Notes: a model not told the origin generated them from the sequence alone. A stretch of 64,000 bases of DNA from Ensifer sesbaniae (GCF_013283665.1 NZ_JABEKU010000002.1:184863-248862), one strand, 5' to 3'; shown: positions 28,415 to 36,989, counted from the stretch's first letter. Program-made: numbers and translations.

Positions 28415-28542
28415 GGGCGCGGAGGCAATGGTCGGGGGCCGGTGGCGCCGTATCCGGCGCGCAGATATCGTCCTTGCATCAAACGCCGTCCGCTCGGTTC
28501 CGCGAGAGGACAGTAATAGCAAGTCGGAATAAGGAGTTTCAC

Positions 28543-29262
28543 ATGGCTACGACGACGAAACTGGTCGCACGAGGCATCATGGCATTGACGCTGGCAATCG
28601 CGCCCGTGGCTGGCGGTAGCTTGGCGCTGGGCGGGGTCGCCTATGCCAAGGGCGGCAACGGCGGCGATCATGGTGGCGATCATGGAGGCGGCCACGGCAG
28701 CGATCGTGGCGGCAATTCCGGCCACGGTAAATCCGACGATGCGAAGAGCACCAAGGAGACGAAGGGAAGCAAGTCCGGCGAGAAGTCGCGCCTGAAGTCG
28801 AACGTTTCGAAGGGCAAAGAAAATGCGTCTAAACCGGTGAAGGCCGAAAAGGTCGTCAAACCAGCGCCGGTGGTGGTTGAACCTGTCGTTGAGCCTGTGG
28901 TTGAACCTGTCACGCCGGAAGCAACACCGGGTTTCGCTTCGCTCAACCGGAACTACCACGCTTACCTCAATTCGAACGATCCGAAGATGGCGGGTATCCA
29001 GGCCTACGCGAAGGCCTATGCCGAGTTTGAGGCTGAAAATGGCGTGGATGCCGTCCCTACGGATCCGGCCTTGAGCGACGAAGCGTTGCGCGACGCGCTC
29101 GCCGGCTTCACCAAGGACGGTGTCGTGACCGACGATATGGTCGACGACGCCAAGGAGATCCTCGGCGTTGGCCCTGCGGTCGGAAAGATCGACGAAATCC
29201 GCGAAACACTGCCGCCAGCGACGGTGGATGAGACCGATCCGGACGCAGAAATCGCTCAATAA
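28543..29262 (+). CDS. Secreted Gly/His-rich and Val-Glu-Pro-repeat protein
   Basis: The product is 239 residues with an AAGGAG ribosome site. The signal peptide ends near GVAYAKGG. A Gly/His/Asp-rich stretch (NGGDHGGDHGGGHGSDRGG) could bind metal. A Lys/Ser-rich segment, a repeat of PVVEPVVEPV (about residues 110-125) and a C-terminal domain of about 110 residues (GFASLNRNYHAYLNSNDPKM, ALRDALAGFTKDGVVTDDMV) follow. It resembles the Gly-rich protein at 25747 in overall layout. Its position opposite the kinase and next to motif C suggests it is a regulon member. Function unknown. Confidence 0.75.
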   Translation: MATTTKLVARGIMALTLAIAPVAGGSLALGGVAYAKGGNGGDHGGDHGGGHGSDRGGNSGHGKSDDAKSTKETKGSKSGEKSRLKSNVSKGKENASKPVKAEKVVKPAPVVVEPVVEPVVEPVTPEATPGFASLNRNYHAYLNSNDPKMAGIQAYAKAYAEFEAENGVDAVPTDPALSDEALRDALAGFTKDGVVTDDMVDDAKEILGVGPAVGKIDEIRETLPPATVDETDPDAEIAQ

Positions 29263-29328
29263 AACAAAGACAGGCAGCCGGCTCCGGCGACTGTTGTCGG
29301 GCCGGTTGCCAACCAGGCGGGAGTTCGA

Positions 29329-30093
29329 ATGTTTGATCGTGTTGCGGAAGCCTTCGACTACGCCGTGAAACAAGGACGCGTCGGCTTTTCACTTCAACAC
29401 ATCAACTCAGCCGCCGACGTCGGCAACGTGCTTTATTCGGAATGCTTGGGTAGGCTCGTCAAGCCCGACGGCGAAATCATGACAGCCAGCGAGTTCGTCG
29501 GCTATCTGGAGGCGGCGGGCCGCATCGCGACACTCGATAGGCATATGCTCGCCCTGGCTTTTGACTGGCTCGCATGCCAGCCACACGGTGTCCTCGGCTG
29601 CAACATTTCGGTCGAGAGCATTTCCGACGAACGCAACAGAGCGCTTCTCTTCGATCTGCTGTCTGCTAACGCGCGGTTTGCATCGCGGCTTGTCCTCGAA
29701 CTGACGGAAAGCCTGCCCATGTCGGGAATTCCGGCGGCCTGCCGCTTCCTTCAAAGTCTGCAGGCGCTCGGTTACAGGATTGCCGTCGATGACTTCGGCA
29801 CCGGATTCTCGACGCCTGAGGCACTCTTGTCGCTGCCGGTCGACATCGTGAAGATCGACGGATTTTTCCTGCGTCTGGATCGTGGTGACGCGGAGCGTTT
29901 TCTCTCGCATATGGTCGGTCTTGCATCCTGCGTCGCGCCGATCGTGGTCATTGAAGGCGTTGAAACCTATGCGCAATTCGAAGCCGCGCAGGTCGCAGGG
30001 GCAACGCATGTTCAAGGGTTTCTGCTCTCCGAGCCTACCCTCACTCCGCTATTTGGTGGAGAATTCCGCTCTCGCGCGACGATGGAGTGCTGA
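29329..30093 (+). CDS. EAL-domain protein (putative c-di-GMP phosphodiesterase)
   Basis: A 254-residue stand-alone EAL domain. The signature EAL is ECL here (LYSECLGRL, residues 38-40), keeping the metal-binding Glu. Other catalytic motifs are present: CNISVES (Asn), LVLELTES (Glu), AVDDFGTGFSTPEAL (Asp pair and loop 6), VDIVKIDGFF (Lys) and VIEGVETYAQ (Glu), ending with ATHVQGFLLSEP. Hydrolysis of c-di-GMP is therefore plausible. It follows the secreted-protein gene by 66 bp in the same direction, so the two-component system may control a c-di-GMP output with its surface proteins. Confidence 0.85.
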   Translation: MFDRVAEAFDYAVKQGRVGFSLQHINSAADVGNVLYSECLGRLVKPDGEIMTASEFVGYLEAAGRIATLDRHMLALAFDWLACQPHGVLGCNISVESISDERNRALLFDLLSANARFASRLVLELTESLPMSGIPAACRFLQSLQALGYRIAVDDFGTGFSTPEALLSLPVDIVKIDGFFLRLDRGDAERFLSHMVGLASCVAPIVVIEGVETYAQFEAAQVAGATHVQGFLLSEPTLTPLFGGEFRSRATMEC

Positions 30094-30223
30094 GAGCAGG
30101 GGCAAGATCACTGTTTTCATTAAGCTGCCTGCCTTCGGACGCACACCTCCAGTCTCGCAATAGTGTGCAGCCGAGCGCTGATTAATAATCGCCCTGCCGC
30201 CTAAAAAATGTTCCGGAGAAGAG

Positions 30224-30273
30224 GGGATCCCAGAGCATCTGGTCGCTTGGGGCTGGGGGTGCTCTGGGATCCC
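30224..30273. repeat. 14-bp perfect inverted repeat downstream of the EAL gene
   Basis: GGGATCCCAGAGCA (30224-30237) and TGCTCTGGGATCCC (30260-30273) with a 22-nt loop and no T-tract. It may act as a transcript 3' structure for the EAL gene. Confidence 0.6.
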
Positions 30274-30342
30274 GAGCGCCACCGGTGCCGTTGGCGCTCA
30301 CCAAGCAATGTCAGGGCAAATCGGATTCGGCAATGCAACTAC

Positions 30343-30376
30343 GACCTTTGCCTGAGTGCATCGGACCTAAGTCTTA
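30343..30376 (+). promoter_or_regulatory. Composite motif copy D (GACCTTTG ... GGACCTAAGTCTTAGG)
   Basis: GACCTTTG at 30343-30350 and GACCTAAGTC at 30364-30373, spacing 21 bp. No intact plus-strand gene lies directly downstream. It could serve an unannotated transcript reaching the hairpin at 30522-30578. Confidence 0.55.
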
Positions 30377-30521
30377 GGTTGTGTCATCTCCCGGGTGGGA
30401 ACTCCGCGCAACGCATATTCTCTGGGCGACGCGCGGCTCTCTGGTGCTGGATGAGCAGTTCAAAAACTTCCGCCGGGGCAAGGTATTTTAGGGCGTAACG
30501 TTGATTTCCCGCTAAACGACG

Positions 30522-30578
30522 TGGCCTTTATCAACATGGGGCACCGCTCCCGCGATTACCCCATGTTGATAAAGGCCA
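30522..30578. repeat. Perfect 20-bp inverted repeat
   Basis: The arms 30522-30541 and 30559-30578 are exact reverse complements (TGGCCTTTATCAACATGGGG and its complement) with a 17-nt loop. There is no T-tract. It is far longer than a typical terminator stem in this window and lies 50 bp downstream of the minus-strand XRE gene's stop. Confidence 0.7.
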
Positions 30579-30627
30579 TGTATCGTCAGGAACCGCCCGC
30601 AGGTTAGCGAGGGCGCTGGCGCAAAGG

Positions 30628-30843
30628 CTAGTCCAATTCTGCTTTGCGCATGATATCAAACGGGTCGGCGCCGATCGCACGGCTGACTTTCACGAACTCG
30701 GCAGCATCCAACCGGCGTTCCCCAAGTTCAACCTTGGAAACGAACGTTTGCCGTTGGCCAATACGCTGCCCTAGTTCGACCTGAGTGATGTTCGCAACTT
30801 TGCGAGCCGCGATGAGCCCGTCAATCATTCGACCGTAAACCAT
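30628..30843 (-). CDS. Small XRE-family transcriptional regulator
   Basis: A 71-residue protein that is almost only a helix-turn-helix: MIDGLIAARKVANITQVELG, QRIGQRQTFVSKVELGERRL, AEFVKVSRAIGADPFDIM. ATG 30843 starts the domain directly; the longer frame to 30993 runs through the promoter palindrome and is unlikely. Such solitary XRE proteins are often autoregulators or antitoxin-like. It is divergent from a decayed LysR gene. A near-perfect palindrome at 30914-30931 is its likely operator. Confidence 0.8.
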   Translation of the reverse strand: MVYGRMIDGLIAARKVANITQVELGQRIGQRQTFVSKVELGERRLDAAEFVKVSRAIGADPFDIMRKAELD

Positions 30844-30913
30844 TGCGTGGAACGAAAACAAATTAGAGCGCCAGTTTGAGAAAGCAGACGCCTTCAATAA
30901 AACCGATTCTCGG

Positions 30914-30931
30914 ATACCCCAAATAGGGTAT
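30914..30931. promoter_or_regulatory. Palindromic operator candidate for the XRE regulator
   Basis: ATACCCCAAATAGGGTAT: 6-bp arms ATACCC/GGGTAT around a CAAATA centre, located about 70 bp upstream of the XRE start and 55 bp upstream of the LysR relic. Confidence 0.55.
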
Positions 30932-30985
30932 TGTTGGTTGCATGGGGGCGGATCACTCGCGTTTACGTGGGCCGAAAATCGGAGC

Positions 30986-31680
30986 ATGGACATGGAACTA
31001 CGTCAGCTTTCCTACTTTGTTGCCGTAGCCGAAGAGTTGCACTTCAACCGTGCGGCCGCGCGGATGTGCATCGCCCAGCGGGCGCTGAGCTCGCATATCC
31101 AAGCGTTGGAGAAGGAGCTCGATGTCCGATTGCTGGAACGGTCGACGCGCCGGGTCGAGCTGACGCGGGCAGGGGAGGTGTTCCACGATCGGGCGCTGCG
31201 GATCATTGGCGATGTCGGGCTGTCGATGGATGTGGCGCGATCGGTGGCCGGCAAGGTGGCACGGACGATCAAGATCGGGACCGTCTATCCGGTAACGACT
31301 GGTGTGCTGCCGGCGTTTCTGGCACGCATCGGCCGAACGTTCCCGGATGTCGCGCTGCAGCTCGCTGGCGCTTCGAAGCGAGATCGATATCGAGGACCTT
31401 CGCTCAGAGAAGATCATCGCTTTCTCCCGTCAGAACCTGTCCTATAGCGAGCAGCTGCGACGACACCTTCTCGCTGGTGTCGCTGGTTTCTGCCGGTCTT
31501 GGCATCGGCTTTGCGCCGGAATGGACGAAGGATCTCCCGAATCGCAACTTCGAGCTCAGACCCGTGCGCGGGGTCGATCTCAAGATTGGTCTTGGCGTTG
31601 CCTGGAACAAGGAAGATCCGACCGCGTCGAGAGACGACATCATCGACATTGCCCGGTCACTGGCACGGCCGGGTAGGTGA
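30986..31680 (+). pseudogene. LysR-family regulator, multiply frameshifted
   Basis: The N-terminus is intact: MELRQLSYFVAVAEELHFNR, AAARMCIAQRALSSHIQALE and KELDVRLLERSTRRVELTRA. After about residue 125 the effector domain is scattered over three frames: IDIEDLRSEKIIAFSRQNLS in one, then TFSLVSLVSAGLGIGFAPEW and KIGLGVAWNKEDPTASRDDI in another. The summed length is about 65 residues short of a normal LysR protein, so deletions as well as shifts occurred. Confidence 0.85.
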
Positions 31681-31731
31681 GGAACTTAGGCGCTGCGTGG
31701 AAGCCGCATGCCCATTCCGCAGAGTTGTCCC

Positions 31732-32055
31732 CTAAGACAGCAATCCGAGACCATGCTTTTGCACTATCGAGAGCAACTTCAATGCTGGGCCGCTCGGCCG
31801 CTTCGCGCCGGTTTCCCACTTTTGCACTGTGGATTCACTGGTGTTCAGGTAGCGCGCGAAGACTGGCTGGCTGACATGATTGTTCTCGCGCAGCGCCTTG
31901 ATCTCACCCGGCGTCAGCTCCTGCGGGACGGACAGGCAAGTCTCGTCGAAGGTCTTCATGGTTTCCTTGTCGATGGTGCCTGCCGCATACATGTCTTCGA
32001 CGGCGCTATGGATCGCCTCAAAGGCATCGCTCTTGAACTTGCGCTTGGTCGTCAT
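31732..32055 (-). CDS. HigA/NadS-type XRE antitoxin
   Basis: A 107-residue protein: MTTKRKFKSDAFEAIHSAVE, then SVPQELTPGEIKALRENNHV and SQPVFARYLNTSESTVQKWE, the HTH pattern of antitoxins paired with RelE/HigB-2-like toxins, ending GPALKLLSIVQKHGL. ATG 32055 overlaps the end of the toxin frame by 38 bp. As in other higBA loci, the toxin gene comes first. The antitoxin is intact although its toxin partner is broken; it would still bind its promoter. Confidence 0.85.
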   Translation of the reverse strand: MTTKRKFKSDAFEAIHSAVEDMYAAGTIDKETMKTFDETCLSVPQELTPGEIKALRENNHVSQPVFARYLNTSESTVQKWETGAKRPSGPALKLLSIVQKHGLGLLS

Positions 32056-32390
32056 TGCAAATCTCCAGTAGGGCGCCGGTCCCGATTTCGGCATCAAGCT
32101 CGGCCTGCGTCTTGCGCCGATAGAGTTCGGCGAGCTTCCGGAAAGCCAGGAACTCGTCGTCATCGATGTTTGCGCGGTCCTTCTTCGCGAACAGATAGGC
32201 GAACACCCAGTACTCACCGGCTTTCGCCAGAACGATCGAACGATGCATGTTATGTTGAGCCGCTTCTTGAACACGCCGCCACCGAGATCGTCAGCCTGTC
32301 CGCGTGCGACTTGCTCAATCGCCTTGCAAGGGCCTTGTCGGAGATCCACGCTTTCTTCGCTGCCTTGGAAAACCCGCCGTTTTGAAAGTT
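32018..32390 (-). pseudogene. RelE/HigB-type toxin, double frameshift
   Basis: The toxin can be pieced together from three frames: GFSKAAKKAWISDKAL (about 32300-32370), then CKAIEQVARGQADDLGGGVF and KKRLN, then MHRSIVLAKAGEYWVFAYLF, AKKDRANIDDDEFLAFRKLA and LLEICNDD, ending at 32018. This matches the RelE/HigB-2-like family. Two shifts (near 32325 and 32250) prevent a full-length toxin. Confidence 0.8.
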
Positions 32391-32652
32391 CGTTCTGACA
32401 TCACTTCATATAGCACTAGGTGCTACACCTATCAAGTTGTCGGGAAAATTTGCGGGGACTACGCTGCTTCCCATACCTGTCTCAGAAGCTTCGCACCAAG
32501 TGCCGCTTTGTCCTGTAGAAGGAAGCGACCGTAGTCGTTGGCGACCGGTTGATTTGACCTTCTGCCTGACCAATGCTCCAGGGCAGATCGATGGCGTTAC
32601 AGATCGCGTCGATATCCCGGCGAAGATTGCTCTTGAAAAAGTGGGGTCGGCG

Positions 32653-32744
32653 TTATACTAATTTTGCAAATTTAGTATAACATGCACCGCTCTACCATTC
32701 CCCTGATGGATCGCGGGCGATATACTAAAAATTCAAATTTAGTA
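32653..32744. promoter_or_regulatory. Two operator-like palindromes upstream of the nucleotidyltransferase gene
   Basis: Site 1: TTATACTAA (32653-32661), 10 bp, TTAGTATAA (32672-32680). Site 2: TACTAAA (32723-32729), 8 bp, TTTAGTA (32738-32744), ending 12 bp before the ATG at 32757. Centres are 67 bp apart. The arms are nearly identical, implying one DNA-binding protein. Confidence 0.65.
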
Positions 32745-32756
32745 CAGCGAGACAAC

Positions 32757-33842
32757 ATGAAGCAGATCGATCTTATGTATCGCACCATGACCGCCGAACT
32801 CGGACAACGGCTGCTCGATGCTTCCTTCTCGGCCGACTTCCCGGTTGAAGGCCGCTTCGTCGGGGTCAACAACAAGGGCCGGAAATACTGGTATTTCGAC
32901 CAGCCGCCGGAAGGGGACGGGTATCGCCAACAGCGCCGCTATGTTGGACCGGCCGACGATCCGGAGATCAACAAACGGGTCGAGGACTTCAAGGCGATCA
33001 AAGACGATACGAAAGCTCGCCGCAAATTCGTCTCGACGCTCGTTCGTGAGGCTGGCTTGCCGGAACCGGATCGCTTTACGGGCGATGTCGTCGAAGCTCT
33101 CGCCAATGCCGGAATCTTCCGCCTGCGGGCCTGCCTCGTCGGATCGGTCGCCTTCTCGACCTATGCGGGACATCTTGGCGTCCGTCTGCCTGCTGCGTCA
33201 TTCCAGACCGGAGATGCCGACTTCGCCCAGGATTATGCGATCTCGACCGAAGTAGGGGACAGCCTTCCACCTATTCTCGAAATCCTGAAGGGCCTCGATC
33301 CGACATTCCGGCCGGTCATGCATCGCTCGGGTTCACCGCGTGTAACCGGCTTCATCAATCGCAGCGGCTACAAGGTCGAGTTCTTGACCGGAAACAGGGG
33401 ATCAGATGACCGCATGGACAAACCGGTCGACATTCCCGCCCTTGGTGGAGCCTCGGCCGAACCGCTGAGATTCCTGGACTTCCTGATCTATGAGCCGATC
33501 AGAGCCGTCATGTTGCACAAGTCAGGCATCAGCGTGATCGTACCAGCTCCGGAGCGCTACGCGATCCACAAGCTGATCGTCGCCAGCCGCCGCGTCGTTG
33601 ACACGCTTGGTTCCGCGAAACGAGACAAGGACTTGAGGCAGGCCGTTCTCCTGTTCGAAGCGCTCGATGTCGCCAATCGGCTCAATGAGCTGTCGGACGC
33701 CCTGCACGAGGCATTGGAGAGGGGAGAGGCCTGGCGCTACGCGATCAAGACCGGGATCGGCTACATGAGCCGCGCTGATCGGGCGAAGACGGAAGCGTTG
33801 TTCAAGGAACTCGGTGTCGATCCATTCAAGGAAGATAGGTAA
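32757..33842 (+). CDS. GSU2403-family nucleotidyltransferase-fold protein
   Basis: A 361-residue protein with an N-terminal helical and ligand-like region (NNKGRKYWYFDQPPEGDGYR, RYVGPADDPEINKRVEDF) and a nucleotidyltransferase core with LRACLVGSVAFSTYAG (G-S motif), QTGDADFAQDYAIS (DxD-type metal site) and VEFLTGNRGS. IHKLIVASRR follows. This matches the GSU2403 / NTP_transf_8-type family, common in mobile DNA and suspected to modify RNA or protein in conflict systems. ATG 32757 is chosen because the upstream part of the frame overlaps the palindromes. No cognate antitoxin gene is adjacent. Confidence 0.8.
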   Translation: MKQIDLMYRTMTAELGQRLLDASFSADFPVEGRFVGVNNKGRKYWYFDQPPEGDGYRQQRRYVGPADDPEINKRVEDFKAIKDDTKARRKFVSTLVREAGLPEPDRFTGDVVEALANAGIFRLRACLVGSVAFSTYAGHLGVRLPAASFQTGDADFAQDYAISTEVGDSLPPILEILKGLDPTFRPVMHRSGSPRVTGFINRSGYKVEFLTGNRGSDDRMDKPVDIPALGGASAEPLRFLDFLIYEPIRAVMLHKSGISVIVPAPERYAIHKLIVASRRVVDTLGSAKRDKDLRQAVLLFEALDVANRLNELSDALHEALERGEAWRYAIKTGIGYMSRADRAKTEALFKELGVDPFKEDR

Positions 33843-33848
33843 GGGCGG

Positions 33849-33977
33849 CTATTTCACAGATTTAGCAGCTTGTTTCTGACCAAGTACTCGCGCCGATGCC
33901 GATCCTTTGGATCGCGGCGCGATTCCCATGGTGACGTCGAAGAATTCCCAATACAGAACTTCGGAATCTGAGATCAT
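33849..33977 (-). CDS. Possible 42-residue protein (perhaps a truncated gene)
   Basis: MISDSEVLYWEFFDVTMGIA followed by a basic tail. The frame stays protein-like upstream of the ATG (SGWLLNGITVADLKA) to a stop near 34055 without a good start, so this may be the end of a truncated gene. The region around it, 33843-34321, otherwise holds nothing recognisable. Confidence 0.3.
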   Translation of the reverse strand: MISDSEVLYWEFFDVTMGIAPRSKGSASARVLGQKQAAKSVK

Positions 33978-34321
33978 GGCCTTCAGGTCGGCCACGGTTA
34001 TACCGTTCAATAGCCAGCCCGAGCAGTCCTTATGATGATCAGCGAGTTAGATGAACCTACATCACGAAGTGCGCAACCGGGCTTTGTGGCTTCTTCGTCC
34101 AGCGTGCTGATCCGATTGCGATGACCGCAAATGCACAATGTATCGATCGGCACTCTTTTGCGTTTTTGCGTTCAAGCAGAAGGCTACTTCGTAGTCTTGC
34201 AGACCTTCAACGGATCCGGCGGTAGGGCTGATTCCGTTGGAGCTGATGTCGACATCGAGTGCAGCGACAAGGCGATCGAGAAGGTCAACTCGGAGCGCTA
34301 TTTCTCCGAGATGTTCGAGAG

Positions 34322-34552
34322 CTATCGACTCTTTTTCGGCTTCGACGAGATCAGGCCTTCGCGTTGCATTTGCTTGCGAGCATTCTTGCGCTGGCGGCTC
34401 ACCGCCTCGGCTTTCTCGCGCGCCCTCTTAACCGAGGGCTTTTCAAAAGCCTCGCGCATTCGCATTTCACGGAAAATGCCCTCGCGCTGGAGTTTCTTCT
34501 TCAGGACGCGGAGCGCCTGATCGACATTGTTATCGCGTACTAGAACCTGCAT
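34322..34552 (-). CDS. rpsU: 30S ribosomal protein bS21
   Basis: A 76-residue protein matching alphaproteobacterial S21 along its length: [59 protein letters not shown]21 helps the 30S subunit in translation initiation. Alphaproteobacteria often have more than one copy. This one lies between mobile or decayed genes and may be an accessory paralogue. Confidence 0.93.
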   Translation of the reverse strand: MQVLVRDNNVDQALRVLKKKLQREGIFREMRMREAFEKPSVKRAREKAEAVSRQRKNARKQMQREGLISSKPKKSR

Positions 34553-34719
34553 TAGCCGCTCGTAGGTTGGAAAAGGTCGCTCAACTTACAAGTTTTCGAG
34601 CGGATTCCAAGTTCACAGTTCGCAGAAATTCGAGCTTTCTAAAATGTAAAGCGAGGCGACGCTGAAACCGGTCAGGTGCGAAATTCTGGTCATCGAACGA
34701 TACCTCGAGCGGAAGGCTT

Positions 34720-35310
34720 TCACGCCACCACAATTGGGACTTTGGTCGGCGATGCCTTGACCCGGTTGCACAGATCGATGACGTCCTGGTTGATCATGCG
34801 CACGCAACCGGAAGACGCCCGAGTGCCGATGGTCCACCATTCCGGTGAACCGTGCACGCGATAGCCAGTGTCGTGGCCGTCCTTGTACATATAGTGTGCG
34901 CGGGCGCCGAGCGGGTTGTCGAGGCCACCCGGCTGACCGCCCGACCATTTCACCAGCTCCGGCTTGCGCGCGATCATCTCTTTGGGCGGGCTCCAGGTCG
35001 GCCACTGCTTTGTGTACTGGATTTCTGCGCGGCCCTTCCATTCGAAGCCGGCCTTACCGATGCCGACGCCGTAGCGGATCGCTTCGCCGCCTTCTTGCAC
35101 CCAATAGAGATGCCGCTCGTTGAGCCGCACCACAATCGTGCCCGGTCGACATGTGGTCAACACCCAGGGGCGACATACGACCGGACGGCTCGAGCGGTCC
35201 CAGCGATGGGAGTTCGAGCGCCTGCGAGCAGTCGGAGGCACCAAGCAGGGTCATGACACCGAGACCCGAAAGCACGGCGCGGCGAGAGACGACATAGCCG
35301 GACTCCGAAA
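34720..35310 (-). pseudogene. L,D-transpeptidase (YkuD), frameshifted near the N-terminus
   Basis: The catalytic part is intact: GTIVVRLNERHLYWVQEGGE, MYKDGHDTGYRVHGSPEWW, TIGTRASSGCVRMINQDVID, with the YkuD His and Cys in place. The N-terminal signal region is one frame over (SRRAVLSGLGVMTLLGAS then GPLEPSGRMS), and the two meet near 35140-35150. The segment between signal and YkuD domain is also shorter than in typical rhizobial homologues. Without a continuous frame the enzyme would not be exported to its peptidoglycan substrate. Confidence 0.75.
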
Positions 35311-35416
35311 TGGTTGCGTCGGAGGACAGCTTCTAATCTTGCGGTTTACGCATGCGCTCTTTACCCCAAACGAACGGTCGGAATCATGCCTCCGGCTGGG
35401 AGCATTTTCACAATCA

Positions 35417-35710
35417 ATGGCTGAGAAGTTTACCGAGTTCGACGTGGCCGATCTGCTCACCAGTGAAGAAGCCATTGAGGCGTTTCTCGCCGAGGCAATG
35501 GAAACGGGTGACGCCAAACATATCGCGGCCGCGCTCGGTGCTGTCGCGCGCGCCAAGGGGATGACCAAGATCGCCCGCAAGACCGGTCTGGCCCGCGAGC
35601 ACCTGTATCGCTCCCTCAGCGAGAACGGGAATCCGACGCTCGAAACCACGCTCGCCGTGCTCAAAGCCTTTGGTTTTCACCTGACGCCGAAACATGATGT
35701 GGCCGCCTGA
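35417..35710 (+). CDS. Orphan addiction-module antidote protein (HTH)
   Basis: A 97-residue protein: FTEFDVADLLTSEEAIEAFL, MTKIARKTGLAREHLYRSLS and NPTLETTLAVLKAFGFHLTP, the pattern of RelB/HigA-like antidotes paired with short RelE-type toxins. No toxin frame is found on either side; the upstream DNA belongs to the L,D-transpeptidase relic and the downstream DNA leads to an IS. It is a solitary antitoxin that could still act as an autoregulator or anti-addiction factor. Confidence 0.8.
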   Translation: MAEKFTEFDVADLLTSEEAIEAFLAEAMETGDAKHIAAALGAVARAKGMTKIARKTGLAREHLYRSLSENGNPTLETTLAVLKAFGFHLTPKHDVAA

Positions 35711-35904
35711 TGCGTCAGAGCGGGCGCAGTCCGCAGCAGGCTCTTTGTTGCTTTCTGAACGTTCACAACCCATCTCAACAGTCCTGATCCATCAGGAAAA
35801 TCGGGATTGCTTGACCGATGAAAAAGCAACACTTCCGAAACCGCCCAGATGTTCCATAATGTATATTATGTGATCTTTGTGTGTAGTGGGGTACATTCTA
35901 TTTT
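35711..35904. other. Short intergenic region before the IS element
   Basis: AT-richer stretch with no gene. It contains ATAATGTATATTAT-like sequence near 35856-35869. Confidence 0.35.
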
Positions 35905-36989
35905 CAAGTGCGACATGCCAATGATTTCAATGGCTTCCCCTTGGAGATTTTGGAATGTCACGACGCTATTCGCAGCTGAATCTGGCCGATCGACGCCGCC
36001 TCTTCCACTTTGTCGAACGCAAACTGCCGATCAAAGAAATGGCGCGCCAACTCGGTCGTCATCGATCGACGATCTATCGTGAGATCAGACGCAACACCTT
36101 CCACGATCGCGAGCTGCCCGATTATAACGGCTACTTCCCAACGGTTGCTGACGACATCCGCAAAGAGCGGCGGCAGCGTTTGAGGAAGCTTGTGCGGCAC
36201 CCGCAATTGCGCGAACTGGTGATCGAGCAGCTGAAGGCGCTTTGGTCCCCTGAACAGATCGCCGGTCGTCTGCTCGCCGATGGCGTGAGCGCCGTGCGTG
36301 TCTGCACCGAGACGATCTATCGCTTTATCTACGGCAAGGAAGATCAGGCGCTGGAGCTCTATCAGCATCTGCCGGAAGGCCGCCGCAAACGCCGCCCCCG
36401 CGGCTCGAGGAAACCCCGCGACGGCGGCTTTCCTGCTGCCTGCAGGATATCGCAACGTCCTGATTTCATTGGTGATCGTTCGCAGTTCGGCCATTGGGAG
36501 GGCGACTTGCTGATCTTCCAACGTGACTTGGGCAACGCCAACGTCACGTCCTTGGTTGAGCGCAAGAGCCGCTACACCGTGATGATAAAAAACCAGAGCC
36601 GGCACTCACGACCGATCATGGACAAGATCATCGAAACGTTCTCTCCCTTGCCAGCCTTTGCGCGGCAGAGCTTCACCTTTGATCGCGGCACGGAGTTCGC
36701 CGCTTTTAGGGCTTTGGAAGATGGCATTGGCGCGCGCAGCTGGTTCTGCGACCCCAGTGCGCCGTGGCAGAAAGGTGCGGTGGAAAACGCCAACAAGCGC
36801 ATCCGCCGCTTCATGCCCAGCGATACCGATCTATCCGCTGTCAGCCAACAACAGCTCGTCGCTCTCGTCCATCATCTGAACGCGCTGCCACGCAAGTGCC
36901 TGGGTTACCGCACGCCCGCCGAGGTCTTCATGGCGCATTTGCGCGACTGCGCGTGATGCCCTACCCTTCACACGGCAATGTTGCACTTG
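35905..36989 (+). mobile_element. IS30-family insertion sequence
   Basis: A single transposase gene is bounded by imperfect inverted repeats: CAAGTGCGACATGCC at 35905-35919 and GGCAATGTTGCACTTG at 36974-36989. Total length is about 1.09 kb, normal for IS30. I cannot define a clear target duplication. The element appears intact. Confidence 0.8.
35955..36956 (+). CDS. IS30-family transposase
   Basis: A 333-residue protein. The N-terminal HTH is LADRRRLFHFVERKLPIKEM, ARQLGRHRSTIYREIRRN. The DDE catalytic core has FGHWEGDLLIFQRD (first Asp), SFTFDRGTEFAAF (second Asp) and APWQKGAVENANKRIRRF (Glu). It ends NALPRKCLGYRTPAEVFMAH as IS30 transposases do. All key residues are present, so it is probably active. 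Confidence 0.97.
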   Translation: MSRRYSQLNLADRRRLFHFVERKLPIKEMARQLGRHRSTIYREIRRNTFHDRELPDYNGYFPTVADDIRKERRQRLRKLVRHPQLRELVIEQLKALWSPEQIAGRLLADGVSAVRVCTETIYRFIYGKEDQALELYQHLPEGRRKRRPRGSRKPRDGGFPAACRISQRPDFIGDRSQFGHWEGDLLIFQRDLGNANVTSLVERKSRYTVMIKNQSRHSRPIMDKIIETFSPLPAFARQSFTFDRGTEFAAFRALEDGIGARSWFCDPSAPWQKGAVENANKRIRRFMPSDTDLSAVSQQQLVALVHHLNALPRKCLGYRTPAEVFMAHLRDCA

